From positions 1-64,000 of the forward strand of contig NZ_PYWI01000001.1 in the NCBI RefSeq assembly GCF_003049575.1: DNA of 64,000 nt, read 5' to 3'. A program made the translations under genes and the position numbers. The notes under the pieces were generated by a model. The model was not told the DNA's origin. It was given only the letters and a program-made list of their open reading frames with translations, and did not search any database. Positions 8,894 to 17,802 of this stretch are shown piece by piece (positions within the stretch are counted from its first letter, which is position 1; each line of letters begins with the position of its first letter). The stretch comes from Lysinibacillus parviboronicapiens (GTDB lineage Bacteria; Bacillota; Bacilli; Bacillales_A; Planococcaceae).

Positions 8894-8924
8894 AAAAAAC
8901 CCCTATGCACAACTAGCATAAGGG
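8894..8924 (-). terminator. Intrinsic terminator of the FMN riboswitch expression platform
   Basis: On the minus strand CCC-T-TATGC and GCATA-G-GGG pair with one mismatch across a seven-base loop, followed by T6. It lies between the aptamer and the ribU start, so FMN binding should favour premature termination. Confidence 0.85.
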
Positions 8925-9048
8925 AGAATAGGCAAGGTTAAAAAACGCCATTATTAGCTATTTTTTTGCGTTTACTGTGCAAAATCCACACTGAAAAAAC
9001 GCTCGATTATAGCTAAAATTCGCAACATCGAATGACGATCGTACCTCC

Positions 9049-9236
9049 ATCTTCTCCCATCCAGACTATAACTGTCGGCCTTGGAATTGCACCAAGTCAG
9101 CCATGCAAAAAAAGATTTGCACAGGTCGCGGGCTGAAGAATCTTGTAGTAAATCTTTCGAGCTATTGTATGTATGCTACAATAGCGATTTACGATTCTAT
9201 TACCGCCGGTCGGGATTTTCACCCTGCCCCGAAGAT
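9049..9236 (-). ncRNA. FMN riboswitch (RFN element)
   Basis: On the minus strand the conserved blocks appear in order: ATCTTCGGGGCAGGGTG, AAATCCCGACCGGCGGT, a long variable hairpin, CAGCCCGCGA, TGCAAATC..., TGACTTGGTGCAATTCCAAG, GCCGACAGT, TAGTCTGGATGGGAGAAGAT. This is the full six-stem RFN aptamer; the terminal stem pairs ATCTTC with GAAGAT. It controls ribU. Confidence 0.97.
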
Positions 9237-9392
9237 GAATCAATATTATTTTATCTTACAGCTTTACTATAATGAATTATTAACAAAAAGTAAATACTTC
9301 TGCTTAAAAAATCCGATTAAGTTTGTCAGTATTAATGCAACACGTTGTTAATATGCCTATATCCCATTACTTCCAATGTTTTATTCTTACAT

Positions 9393-9425
9393 AAAAAAAC
9401 AGCTACCCTTTAAAGGATAGCTGTT
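9393..9425 (-). terminator. Terminator of sigX-rsiX
   Basis: AACAGCTA and TAGCTGTT flank a CCTTTAAAGG core with one mismatch. The plus-strand A7 at 9393-9399 gives the U-tract on the minus strand. Confidence 0.85.
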
Positions 9426-9428
9426 CCG

Positions 9429-10739
9429 TCATTCCGGCATATATTGCTTATTTGCCCCTACTGGCATTGGTAAGTACTTTGTTAAATCAAAGCCCTCCCA
9501 ACTGTCCTGTACAACATTATCTAAGCGCAATTTCTTATCGAAGCTCGCAGCCGTTAGCATCATTGCCTCGATTAGCTGTGTTGCACGAACTGCATCCATT
9601 GTCATTAGATCAAGTTCCACATCAAAAGTTACAACGACACCATCCGCTTCTTCCTTCACCGTATAAGTCACATTTTCTGGTATTGCTGAAACATATACAT
9701 CATCGTTTTTATGGCGCATGTCTGTAAGTGCCTCTGTTACGGTTGAAAACGTTTTACGGAAATCTGGCGATAAATACTCTGTGCCATTTGTTTCAGTATA
9801 TACATAAAAATTATAATGTTCTCTTGGTATCAATGCCATTGGCTCACTTGGTTCACCCACTTGCGAAAACTCATAAGCCGTGCCATCTGCATTTTCAAAG
9901 GCAATTTCCTTATAATCAGAGTCTGAGAAAGTGTCCTTTAACGACCCTAGATACTTACTTACCGAGGCAGAAGCTATATCATAGGCATTTTTTTTAGGTA
10001 ATACATGCACAAGTGTTTCGCCTTTTTCTTCCAACTCACCCTTATATGGATGGTAGTTTGTAAAGCCCATTGCTTCTTCATCTATTTGAGGAGCGTATTT
10101 TTCATACATTTGCAAAGATGTAGGCTTTTCCTTGCCAAAATCAGCTACAACGCGCTCATTCGGAATAATATACGTCATGGGTACACTCTCCGCTGCTTTC
10201 CCTCCGGCTAAACCAATGCGGAACACGACGGCATCTGTTAAGTCTTCTTCGTATACAGATGTTCGGAGCGACATCATCCGAGTATGTTCGGCAACGATAC
10301 TGGAATCCATCACATTGTCACTACTTTCAATTTCCTTTGTAGCCCTATTTTCCGGCATGCTAGAAAACGTTGCACTATCAGGAGTTGCTTGATCTTTAGG
10401 CGAATCATTATTGTTAACAAACATGGAACCTGCTATTAAAGTCAGCACAAAAACAGCAGCAACACTCATAAATAGGGGCATTTTTTTATATTTACGTTTC
10501 GTTATCGGTAAATCTTTATTCTCTGCTTGTATAAAATCTTGTTTCTCGTTAACCTCATGCGTTGTTAGTTGGCTTTCATTTAGTTCTTGCACAGCCGCTT
10601 GAAGATGGCTATTGTCCTGCAAACGCGCATCTGCCAGCAAACGTTGCAACACTTCGTCTTTCGAACGGTGGTCAGATAGCTTAGGGGCGTTGTTCAATAC
10701 CTGTTCAAGTTGGTCTTCGTCAAACTGTTTATGAGTCAT
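9429..10739 (-). CDS. rsiX: Anti-sigma-X factor RsiX-like
   Basis: 436 residues. A cytoplasmic N-terminus of about 85 residues with two helical blocks precedes a single transmembrane helix at 88-107 (FMSVAAVFVLTLIAGSMF) and a large extracytoplasmic region. This is the plan of RsiX, which holds SigX inactive at the membrane. The start overlaps the sigX stop by four bases (ATGA), a sign of translational coupling. The identity rests mainly on topology and on the resE-sigX-rsiX order shared with B. subtilis. It is somewhat longer than the B. subtilis protein. Confidence 0.85.
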   Translation of the reverse strand: MTHKQFDEDQLEQVLNNAPKLSDHRSKDEVLQRLLADARLQDNSHLQAAVQELNESQLTTHEVNEKQDFIQAENKDLPITKRKYKKMPLFMSVAAVFVLTLIAGSMFVNNNDSPKDQATPDSATFSSMPENRATKEIESSDNVMDSSIVAEHTRMMSLRTSVYEEDLTDAVVFRIGLAGGKAAESVPMTYIIPNERVVADFGKEKPTSLQMYEKYAPQIDEEAMGFTNYHPYKGELEEKGETLVHVLPKKNAYDIASASVSKYLGSLKDTFSDSDYKEIAFENADGTAYEFSQVGEPSEPMALIPREHYNFYVYTETNGTEYLSPDFRKTFSTVTEALTDMRHKNDDVYVSAIPENVTYTVKEEADGVVVTFDVELDLMTMDAVRATQLIEAMMLTAASFDKKLRLDNVVQDSWEGFDLTKYLPMPVGANKQYMPE

Positions 10740-11269
10740 TGCCGTTTCGCCTCCTGTTCACTAACCGGTTGTAACTGTTGTCTTAAAAATTTAATGGCTC
10801 GATGCTGCGTCGTTTTTACTTTTGCTTCTGTCCAATCTAATATTTGCGCTGTTTCAGCAATTGATAAGTCTTGGAAGTAACGCATAATAATGACCATTTT
10901 TTGGTCGCCTGTACAGTTTTCAAGCGCTGATTCTACCTGTAAAAATTCATCACTGGCCTGTAGTAATTCTTCCGGTGATGGCGTGGTTGAATGTAATTGT
11001 TCCGTTTCCCAGTCAAAAAAATCAAGTGAATGTTTTTGGCGTACTGCCTGCTTTCTAAAATGGTCGATGGCTACGTTTTTTGCAATAGCAAATAACCATG
11101 TCTTCTCACTGCTATTCCCTGCAAAGTTATCATATGAGCGCAGCACACGAACGTACACTTCATGCGCTAAATCCTCAGCAAGTGTACGGTTTTTCACTAA
11201 ATAAATTAGGAACTGGAACACGTCTTGATGGTATGCATCGTATAGCCGATGGAACACGGAGTCATTCAA
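10736..11269 (-). CDS. sigX: ECF-type RNA polymerase sigma factor SigX
   Basis: 177 residues. Region 2 contains LAEDLAHEVYVRVLRSYDNF and KTWLFAIAKNVAIDHFRK; region 4 contains MVIIMRYFQDLSIAETAQIL followed by the recognition helix EAKVKTTQHRAIKFLR. Typical small sigma with only regions 2 and 4. In Bacillus it drives cell-envelope modification genes (D-alanylation, phosphatidylethanolamine synthesis). It lies downstream of resE and is likely autoregulated from the element at 11299-11324. Confidence 0.94.
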   Translation of the reverse strand: MNDSVFHRLYDAYHQDVFQFLIYLVKNRTLAEDLAHEVYVRVLRSYDNFAGNSSEKTWLFAIAKNVAIDHFRKQAVRQKHSLDFFDWETEQLHSTTPSPEELLQASDEFLQVESALENCTGDQKMVIIMRYFQDLSIAETAQILDWTEAKVKTTQHRAIKFLRQQLQPVSEQEAKRQ

Positions 11270-11298
11270 AGCACTCCACCCCCGTTCTTATAGTATTT

Positions 11299-11324
11299 GT
11301 CGTCTAACCTTCAAAGAAGTTACA
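11299..11324 (-). promoter_or_regulatory. Candidate SigX-dependent autoregulatory promoter
   Basis: On the minus strand TGTAAC (-35, 11324-11319) and CGAC (-10, 11302-11299) are separated by 16 bases. This is the hallmark pair of SigX promoters in B. subtilis. The -10 lies 30 bases upstream of the sigX start codon. Confidence 0.6.
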
Positions 11325-11440
11325 CTTTATCTATCTCTACATCGCAATTTTACTGTTTCACTATAATAAATCATTGGTAGTCGTCGTTACACATACACGA
11401 CTATGTGTGATCGCCTACGTTGTCATGTAGCGTAAAAAAG

Positions 11441-13213
11441 TTAATCGAATGGTAAATAAAACGTGAACGTCGTACCTTTTTTTAAGACACTATCGACCAT
11501 AATATTTCCGGAATGTGCCTTGACGATATTTCGGGCAATAGCAAGCCCAAGACCTGTGCCACCTTTCGATCGCGTACGTGCTTTATCTGCTTTATAGAAG
11601 CGTTCAAAGACATATGGCAAATCATCCTGAGGAATGCCATGTCCTGTATCCTGTACAGAAATCTTGGCAAAGGTTGGTTCCTTCTCCACTGTCACGATCA
11701 CTGATCCTTCATCCGTATGACGCAGTGCATTATCAACTAAGTTGGTTAACACTTGTTCAATACGGTCTTCATCTATGCTTATTATCGCATCATCATTAAA
11801 TTCACTATCGAAAATTAGTTGCACATGCTTTTCCTTTGCGACTTGCGCGAATTTTTGTGTAATACGCTCGAATGTAGAGTTAATCGGTAACTCATCTTTG
11901 TAGAGCGTCATATGTCCAGATTCCATACGGGCAAGATCCAATAAGTCCGTAACTAGGCGTCCCATCCGCTTGGATTCATCGTAAATGATTTTAGTAATTT
12001 CATTGCGTTCTTCTTGATCTTGAATGAAATCATCCATCAAGGCTTCAGAGTAGCCTTGGAGCATCGCAATTGGCGTGCGTAACTCATGCGACACATTGGC
12101 AATAAAATCAGATCGGAGCTTTTCTAGACGATGCTGCTCTGTCATATCCCGAATAACAGCCACCGCTCCACGTATCAATTCCCCACTATAGAGCGGGCTA
12201 ATCGTGAACGTGTAATAATTTCCATCCATTTCAATTTCCTCTTCAAGCTTATCTTCAAACATCAGTACATGATCAAGCATATGATACAGTTCTGGTGGAA
12301 TAGGCTTTGTACTTTGTGAACCCTTATTGACAAACCATTTTTGCATTAAACGCTCAGCTGGTGGATTGCTCAGTAATATTGTACGATCACGATTAAATGT
12401 AATAACAGCATCAGTCATCGAAGTCAGTATATTCGACAACTGCTCGTTTTCTTGATTGATAACCTCTAAATTGTGTTTCAGCTGCCGCCCCATTTGGTTA
12501 AAGGCAACTGCAAGCTGACCGATTTCATCATTTTGTGTAGTAGGCATTTTCGCTTCGAAGTTTCCTTTGGAAATTTCAAAGGCTAATTCACGCATTTTAC
12601 GCAATGGCGAAGTAATACGTGAAGATAGGAAAAATGCAAAGAATGTCGTTAACACAAAGGCTATAAATGCCGCTAAAAAGACAATTTTCGTCGTCTCTTT
12701 CGATGTTTTATGTAGTGCATCTGGACTTTGATAAATAAAGACCGCACCATGTACTTCATTTTCCACGTTTAAAGGGAAGCCGAGTACGACATACGATTCC
12801 ATTTTATCTTTGTCTGTTGAGGACGGCATCATCATTTCCTTAATGACAGGTTCATCTGATTGAAAAATTTCATGGAACGTTTTATTGGCCAAAATCGTAT
12901 CTTGGATTTCTTTTTTATTGACGCCTTCTTGCATCGCAAATGACACTTCTACATGGCTAGTTGCAATAAGTGCGTTCGTACTATCTGGTAAAATATCTGT
13001 TAATAATTCCGAAGTGGTTTCTGCCGTTTCATTATCATCTACAATACTTGCAACTGTTGCAGCTGTTTGACGCAGCGAGATTTCTGCCTGCTGCATATGA
13101 TAATTTTGAAGAAATTCGAGCATTAAAACCGTGAAAACAAATAATACAAATGAAACGAGAAGCAATATGGTTACCCATAGCTTCCCGACAACACTATTCC
13201 ATATTCTATTCAT
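11441..13213 (-). CDS. resE: Sensor histidine kinase ResE
   Basis: 590 residues from ATG 13213, whose ATG overlaps the resD stop region and follows TTGAGGTTGTC; the open frame continues 42 bases further upstream into resD, but 590 agrees with the 589 of B. subtilis. Transmembrane helices flank an extracytoplasmic sensor (about 35-165). HAMP, PAS and HisKA (SHELRTPIAMLQGYSEAL with the phospho-His) follow, then HATPase (NLVDNALRHT, DTGHGIPQDDLPYVFERFY, GGTGLGLAIARNIVKAHSG). With ResD it responds to oxygen limitation and nitric oxide and switches on respiration genes. Confidence 0.96.
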   Translation of the reverse strand: MNRIWNSVVGKLWVTILLLVSFVLFVFTVLMLEFLQNYHMQQAEISLRQTAATVASIVDDNETAETTSELLTDILPDSTNALIATSHVEVSFAMQEGVNKKEIQDTILANKTFHEIFQSDEPVIKEMMMPSSTDKDKMESYVVLGFPLNVENEVHGAVFIYQSPDALHKTSKETTKIVFLAAFIAFVLTTFFAFFLSSRITSPLRKMRELAFEISKGNFEAKMPTTQNDEIGQLAVAFNQMGRQLKHNLEVINQENEQLSNILTSMTDAVITFNRDRTILLSNPPAERLMQKWFVNKGSQSTKPIPPELYHMLDHVLMFEDKLEEEIEMDGNYYTFTISPLYSGELIRGAVAVIRDMTEQHRLEKLRSDFIANVSHELRTPIAMLQGYSEALMDDFIQDQEERNEITKIIYDESKRMGRLVTDLLDLARMESGHMTLYKDELPINSTFERITQKFAQVAKEKHVQLIFDSEFNDDAIISIDEDRIEQVLTNLVDNALRHTDEGSVIVTVEKEPTFAKISVQDTGHGIPQDDLPYVFERFYKADKARTRSKGGTGLGLAIARNIVKAHSGNIMVDSVLKKGTTFTFYLPFD

Positions 13214-13928
13214 TGACAACCTCAAATTTGTAGCCCACGCCCCAAACCGTGACAATCATTTTTGCAGCGTTTTCTGATACACGATTGAGCTTTTCACGTA
13301 AACGTTTTACGTGTGTATCGACTGTACGTAGGTCCCCAAAGAAATCATAGTGCCAAACCTCTTTTAGCAATTGTTCACGGTCAAATACTTTGTCTGGAGA
13401 TTTTGCTAGGAAATACAGTAATTCATACTCTTTCGGTGTTAAATTCACTTCAATGCCCTCTGCCGTTACACGGTGTGCATCATGATCGATCATTAAGTGT
13501 TGGAATACAACCAAATCTTTTGAAGTAGATGTACTCGTTGTAGGTGAGAATGCTTGTGATCGGCGTAAAATAGCCTTCACACGCAGAACAACCTCACGAG
13601 GACTAAATGGTTTTACAATATAATCATCTGCACCAAGCTCGAAACCTTGTACGCGATTCGCTTCCTCGCCCTTCGCAGTTAATAAAATAATTGGTGTTGC
13701 AGCACGCTCGCGGATTTCAGCACACACTTCAAGCCCGTCTTTTTCAGGCATCATAATATCAAGTAAAATACAGTGATACTCTTTTTCTAAAGATTTCTCG
13801 ATCGCTTCTTCACCATTCTCTGCTTCGTCAACTAGGTATCCTTCACGCTCTAAATACATTTTTAATAAGCGGCGAATACGATCCTCGTCGTCTACTACTA
13901 ATACTGAAATATTTTCTGACACTGTCAC
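13206..13928 (-). CDS. resD: Response regulator ResD (OmpR family)
   Basis: 240 residues. Receiver domain with DDE at 13-15, phospho-acceptor Asp57 (ILLDIMMPEKDG) and Lys in DYIVKPFSPRE; winged-helix domain with LTPKEYELLYFLA and RTVDTHVKRLREKL. Reads from GTG 13928 after GAGGGATC; an in-frame GTG six bases later is an alternative. Activates anaerobic and cytochrome biogenesis genes. Eight bases overlap resE. A terminator separates it from resABC, so resDE probably also has its own promoter as in B. subtilis. Confidence 0.96.
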   Translation of the reverse strand: MTVSENISVLVVDDEDRIRRLLKMYLEREGYLVDEAENGEEAIEKSLEKEYHCILLDIMMPEKDGLEVCAEIRERAATPIILLTAKGEEANRVQGFELGADDYIVKPFSPREVVLRVKAILRRSQAFSPTTSTSTSKDLVVFQHLMIDHDAHRVTAEGIEVNLTPKEYELLYFLAKSPDKVFDREQLLKEVWHYDFFGDLRTVDTHVKRLREKLNRVSENAAKMIVTVWGVGYKFEVVNE

Positions 13929-13989
13929 GATCCCTCTCTTCCAATCTTTCTCTACCCTCTATTGTACATGGTACTTTACGTCTTGAAAA

Positions 13990-14028
13990 GAAAAGAAAGC
14001 CCTTTCGCTGCGGCGAAAAGGCTTTTCG
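13990..14028 (-). terminator. Terminator between resABC and resDE
   Basis: AAAGCCTTTTCGC and GCGAAAGGGCTTT pair around a four-base loop, with a T-rich tail on the minus strand. It starts nine bases after the resC stop. Confidence 0.75.
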
Positions 14029-14036
14029 TTTCACAT

Positions 14037-15218
14037 TTACGCGTAGGAGTGTAAACCGGCAAGAATTAAGTTAACGGCAATTAGGTTAAATAAAATAATA
14101 CCGAAACCAATTAATGCCAACCAGGCAGATCTTTCACCTTCCCAGCCTTTTGATAGACGTAGGTGTAGGAATGCTGCATAGAATAACCATGTAATAAGCG
14201 CCCATACTTCTTTCGGGTCCCAGCCCCAGAAGCGACTCCATGCAATTTGCGCCCAAATCATCGCAAAGATTAGTGCCCCTAACGTGAATACTGGGAAACC
14301 AATTAACACCGAGCGGTAACCGATTTCATCTAGTAATTGTAAGTTTACTCGTTTTACGAGCGGTTGGAATATCGCACTAATTCGTCGACGTGCAATTAAA
14401 CGAATTAGTAAGTATAGTATAGAACCTACTAACAATGACCATACAACTGTTGTTAATTTTTTAGCATTGATAATGCCAGGCATTTCTACTAATGGTGACA
14501 TACCATGTTCTTCTACTGCCTTATAATCATTCATGCCGAAAATAGGCGGCATATTGTAAATAATTTGACGGTCTTTTCCTTCTTTATCGACATACGTATA
14601 TGTTGACTCGTAATCCATTGCACTGAATGTTGATGTCACAAGGACAAAGCCAACAACAATGATAATGCAATACATAACTGCTTCTAGCCAGAAGCGTTGC
14701 TTTGAAGCTTTTTTCACATCAACCACTTTTAATAAATAAATAAGCCCTGCAACCGCACTGATTGCTAAAATCGATTGTCCTAACGCAGCTGTAATCACGT
14801 GAATTGTGAGCCAGTGACTTTGCAATGATGGTACTAATGGACTTACTTCATTCGGGAACATCGCGGCATAGGCAATGATTAACAATGCCACAGGTAATGC
14901 CACCAAACCAAGAGCAGTCATACGATAAATAAAGTAAATTAAAATGAATGCTGCTACGATAAACATCCCGAAAGCAGTCGTAAATTCAAACATATTACTT
15001 ACAGGAGCATGTCCTGTATGAATCCAACGCGTTATAAAATAGCTAAGCTGTGAAAGGAATCCAATTATTGTTACGACAATCGCGAGCTTGCCCCATATAT
15101 GCGTGTTATTGCCTGTAGCATTCGATTGTTTAATCGCACCACCGAACAGTAATGTTGCCACAAGATAGGCTATAAATGCAACAAATAATAGATTTCCACT
15201 TAAGTCAATCAAACTCAT
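14037..15218 (-). CDS. resC: Cytochrome c biogenesis protein ResC (CcsA family)
   Basis: 393 residues, with eight or more hydrophobic segments. The tryptophan-rich heme-handling motif FWGWDPKEVWALITWL is present at about 317-332. With ResB it forms the System II complex that carries heme across the membrane and ligates it to apocytochromes c. ATG 15218 overlaps the resB stop by four bases. Order resA-resB-resC is conserved. Confidence 0.95.
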   Translation of the reverse strand: MSLIDLSGNLLFVAFIAYLVATLLFGGAIKQSNATGNNTHIWGKLAIVVTIIGFLSQLSYFITRWIHTGHAPVSNMFEFTTAFGMFIVAAFILIYFIYRMTALGLVALPVALLIIAYAAMFPNEVSPLVPSLQSHWLTIHVITAALGQSILAISAVAGLIYLLKVVDVKKASKQRFWLEAVMYCIIIVVGFVLVTSTFSAMDYESTYTYVDKEGKDRQIIYNMPPIFGMNDYKAVEEHGMSPLVEMPGIINAKKLTTVVWSLLVGSILYLLIRLIARRRISAIFQPLVKRVNLQLLDEIGYRSVLIGFPVFTLGALIFAMIWAQIAWSRFWGWDPKEVWALITWLFYAAFLHLRLSKGWEGERSAWLALIGFGIILFNLIAVNLILAGLHSYA

Positions 15219-16888
15219 AAGGTGTTGTCACCTTCCTTTTCTTTAATGCCACCATCCGTGGACTCTTCGCCTTCCTCTAACTTCTCTAACTGATCTATAT
15301 AGTGCGGTAGACCAGCAAAGGCAGTCACGGCATCTAAATCTTTTTTCATACTAAACATATTTTTGTTTACATGGGCAGCCATTACGACTCCACCATCTGG
15401 TTCCACTTGTAACCATAGACGACGGTGATTCCAATAGGAACCAATCGCTACACCAATCATGAAAATAACTCCACCCACGAATAGAATAGGAATTGTGCGG
15501 TCCTTACGAATGGTAAAATTAGACACATTCAGTGTCTCTGAACCTGCAAATTTCATTTTGTACTTGGTTTCGCCAAATGGCTCCATTGTTTGTTTTATCG
15601 CAACAAAGCTTGTTTCACCATCTGGTGTTTCTGGTGTCGTCATTTTAAAGATGAACGCTGGATTTACTGGTAAAGACGATTTCGTTTGTGGCGCACCATT
15701 TTCAAAACCATTGAAATCTGGCGTATAAACTAATAGCTGGACTGATGCACCATTTCCTAAATTATATGCTTTTTTAGGGTTTGTTAAATCAATTTCAATT
15801 GTACCGAGTGATTCTTCAGTAGCTTTATTCACTAAATTAAAATTCATTTGTTTCAATTCATTTAGTCGATAATTCATTTGATAGAGAGCAAAGCCCGCTT
15901 CTTTCAATGGATGGTTGACACGAATCGAGTAATCTCTTACCTTTTCAAGATTATCTATATCCCCAGGAATAGCATCCTTTGGTTGTTTGTATAAAGTGAT
16001 GTCTGATTGGAAGTTTTTCGCAACAACATTGACACCTTGTCTCACCTGTTCACCCTGCGGTTTATTATCATGCGTTTCTAAAATAAATTTACGGTTTTCA
16101 ATAAAATAGCCATCCATGCCTGAAACAGCGCGCATTTCACCTTCACGAACCCATATCGACTCATCGACATAGAAACCAGGGACTAAACGTAGCATAACCC
16201 CACCTAAAAAGACAATTAGGCCGACATGGTTTATGTACGGACCGTAACGAGAGAAACGACCTTTTTCTGCAAGTAGCGCACTGCCATCTCGCCGAACATT
16301 ATATTTCATCTCCGTCATTTTCTTTTCAACTTTATCAAGCGTCTCTTCAGGACTAGCTGTTACGTGTCCCTCTGCCACAATACGCTGGCGCTTCATGAAA
16401 CTTTCATGGCGTTTGACACGTTGATTCTTTAGTGATTTATACAGCGGTATACCACGGTCTAAACTGGCAACAATAATTGATATCGCGAGCATTCCCACTA
16501 AAATTTGGAACCACCAAGTACTGTATAAATCCGATAGTCCCAATTGGTTATAAACTTTACCAAACCACCCATACACTTTCTCGTAATAGGCTGGTTTGCT
16601 AACATCAGGAGCATTTACATAAAGCTCTTGTGGTAGGATTGTTCCGATTGACGCAGCAACTAACGTAATAATGATTAGTGATATCCCCACTTTTACACTT
16701 GAGAAGAAATTCCAAATCTTATCAACAATCGATTTGTTGTAAGTTTTAGAGCGAATAGCGGTACCATCGTATCGCATGTCGACAACTTTATTTTGCTTTT
16801 CCTCTTCAGTTAAAGGACGACCACATTTCTCACATAACTTCGTGCCGTACGGGTTACTATGACCACAAGCACAAGTGATATTTTCCAT
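15215..16888 (-). CDS. resB: Cytochrome c biogenesis protein ResB (Ccs1 family)
   Basis: 557 residues from ATG 16888, nine bases after AAGGAG; ATG 16894 is only three bases away and less likely. The N-terminus has a zinc-ribbon-like pattern (CACGHSNPYGTKLCEKCG), common in Bacillus ResB. Membrane segments occur near residues 70-90, 130-155, 215-235 and 475-495 around a large extracytoplasmic loop. Partner of ResC in System II cytochrome c maturation. Follows resA by seven to thirteen bases. Confidence 0.95.
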   Translation of the reverse strand: MENITCACGHSNPYGTKLCEKCGRPLTEEEKQNKVVDMRYDGTAIRSKTYNKSIVDKIWNFFSSVKVGISLIIITLVAASIGTILPQELYVNAPDVSKPAYYEKVYGWFGKVYNQLGLSDLYSTWWFQILVGMLAISIIVASLDRGIPLYKSLKNQRVKRHESFMKRQRIVAEGHVTASPEETLDKVEKKMTEMKYNVRRDGSALLAEKGRFSRYGPYINHVGLIVFLGGVMLRLVPGFYVDESIWVREGEMRAVSGMDGYFIENRKFILETHDNKPQGEQVRQGVNVVAKNFQSDITLYKQPKDAIPGDIDNLEKVRDYSIRVNHPLKEAGFALYQMNYRLNELKQMNFNLVNKATEESLGTIEIDLTNPKKAYNLGNGASVQLLVYTPDFNGFENGAPQTKSSLPVNPAFIFKMTTPETPDGETSFVAIKQTMEPFGETKYKMKFAGSETLNVSNFTIRKDRTIPILFVGGVIFMIGVAIGSYWNHRRLWLQVEPDGGVVMAAHVNKNMFSMKKDLDAVTAFAGLPHYIDQLEKLEEGEESTDGGIKEKEGDNTL

Positions 16889-16901
16889 CGTCATTTACTC
16901 C

Positions 16902-17435
16902 TTATTCTGGCTTTACTAATTCCATGTAAGAAGCGATATTCGCCTCCGTCATTTCACCTGTAATAATTTTTGCTACCTTGCCATATGGGTCAATCATCAC
17001 CGTAGCAGGTAAGTTCCCAACGTTATAAGCAGTCATAACGTCCTTTGTTTTGTCGATTACTACTGGGAATGACAGATCATAATTATCGACAAAGCTTTGC
17101 ACTTCAAAATCTGTTTGTGCAATATTCACGGCTAATGTTTGTACACCTTGATCTTTAAAGGCTTTATACTGTCGATCCATTGCAGGCATTTCCTTTTCAC
17201 AAGGCTTACACCAAGTTCCCCAGAAGTTCAGAAATACCCCCTGTCCTCTATAATCAGACAGTTTATGTTTCTCACCGTTCAAATCTACTAACGTGAAGTC
17301 AGGTGCTTCAGAGCCCACTGCTACTAACTCTACTTTCTCCTTTGTTGCCGTTCCATATACTGTGTAACCAATCGCTAGCGCTAAAATTACTAAAATAATT
17401 GTCCGTGTTACGAGACGTTTCTTCTTTTTCTCCAA
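16902..17435 (-). CDS. resA: Membrane-anchored thiol-disulfide oxidoreductase ResA
   Basis: 177 residues. N-terminal anchor helix 11-28, then a thioredoxin fold with active site WCKPCE (Cys76, Cys79) and the cis-proline segment NLPATV. Reduces the CXXCH cysteines of apocytochrome c outside the membrane before heme attachment. Starts with TTG 17435, ten bases after GGGAGG. First gene of resABC. Confidence 0.95.
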   Translation of the reverse strand: MEKKKKRLVTRTIILVILALAIGYTVYGTATKEKVELVAVGSEAPDFTLVDLNGEKHKLSDYRGQGVFLNFWGTWCKPCEKEMPAMDRQYKAFKDQGVQTLAVNIAQTDFEVQSFVDNYDLSFPVVIDKTKDVMTAYNVGNLPATVMIDPYGKVAKIITGEMTEANIASYMELVKPE

Positions 17436-17802
17436 GTTAATAAACCTCCCTCTTCATTACCCCTCGGAGTAATTCTTGATGACGCTTTTGCTTTTGCACT
17501 GAAAAGCCTGCGTCCAGATGATTAATCCTTACCTGCCGCATTGCTTTCGGTACTGAAAGCAATTACTGCTGTCACAATTTTATGCCGAAACAAACATCTG
17601 TGACATTTGCGAGGCTTTAATTTATTCAGCGCTACCACTGGACGAAATTAAATAAGGTGTACTATTCTCACCTATTATAGCAAAATGATACAAATTTGCT
17701 TAGCTATTAATTATGAATGATTTATGACGTTTTCACCACAAAGAAAGTGAAAAACACACTATACGTATAGCGGTATGTTCACTTTCTGCATCAAATGTTC
17801 AT
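17436..17802. other. resA-rluB intergenic region with two inverted repeats and a dispersed-repeat core
   Basis: No gene is seen. It holds a perfect hairpin ATTGCTTTC/GAAAGCAAT (17540-17563) and a long imperfect palindrome (17742-17787) centred on CTATACGTATAG, likely the rluB transcript end. A segment at 17588-17612 is almost repeated at 37946-37972. The resA promoter must lie here but I could not fix it. Confidence 0.6.
17588..17612. repeat. Dispersed repeat core, copy 1
   Basis: AACAAACATCTGTGACATT-(T)GC-GAGGCT recurs with one substitution and a two-base insertion at 37946-37972. Both copies lie in gene-free DNA beside minus-strand genes. Confidence 0.6.

Noticed and set aside
9081..9351. 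Two plus-strand frames of 63 and 82 codons
   Set aside because: They lie antisense to the FMN riboswitch, whose conserved RNA explains the sequence.
11388..11410. ACACATA/TATGTGT inverted repeat downstream of resE
   Set aside because: Seven pairs only and no U-tract; not strong enough to call a terminator.
13214..13255. Upstream extension of resE to 13255
   Set aside because: Would overlap resD by 50 bases; ATG 13213 has its own site and gives the family length.
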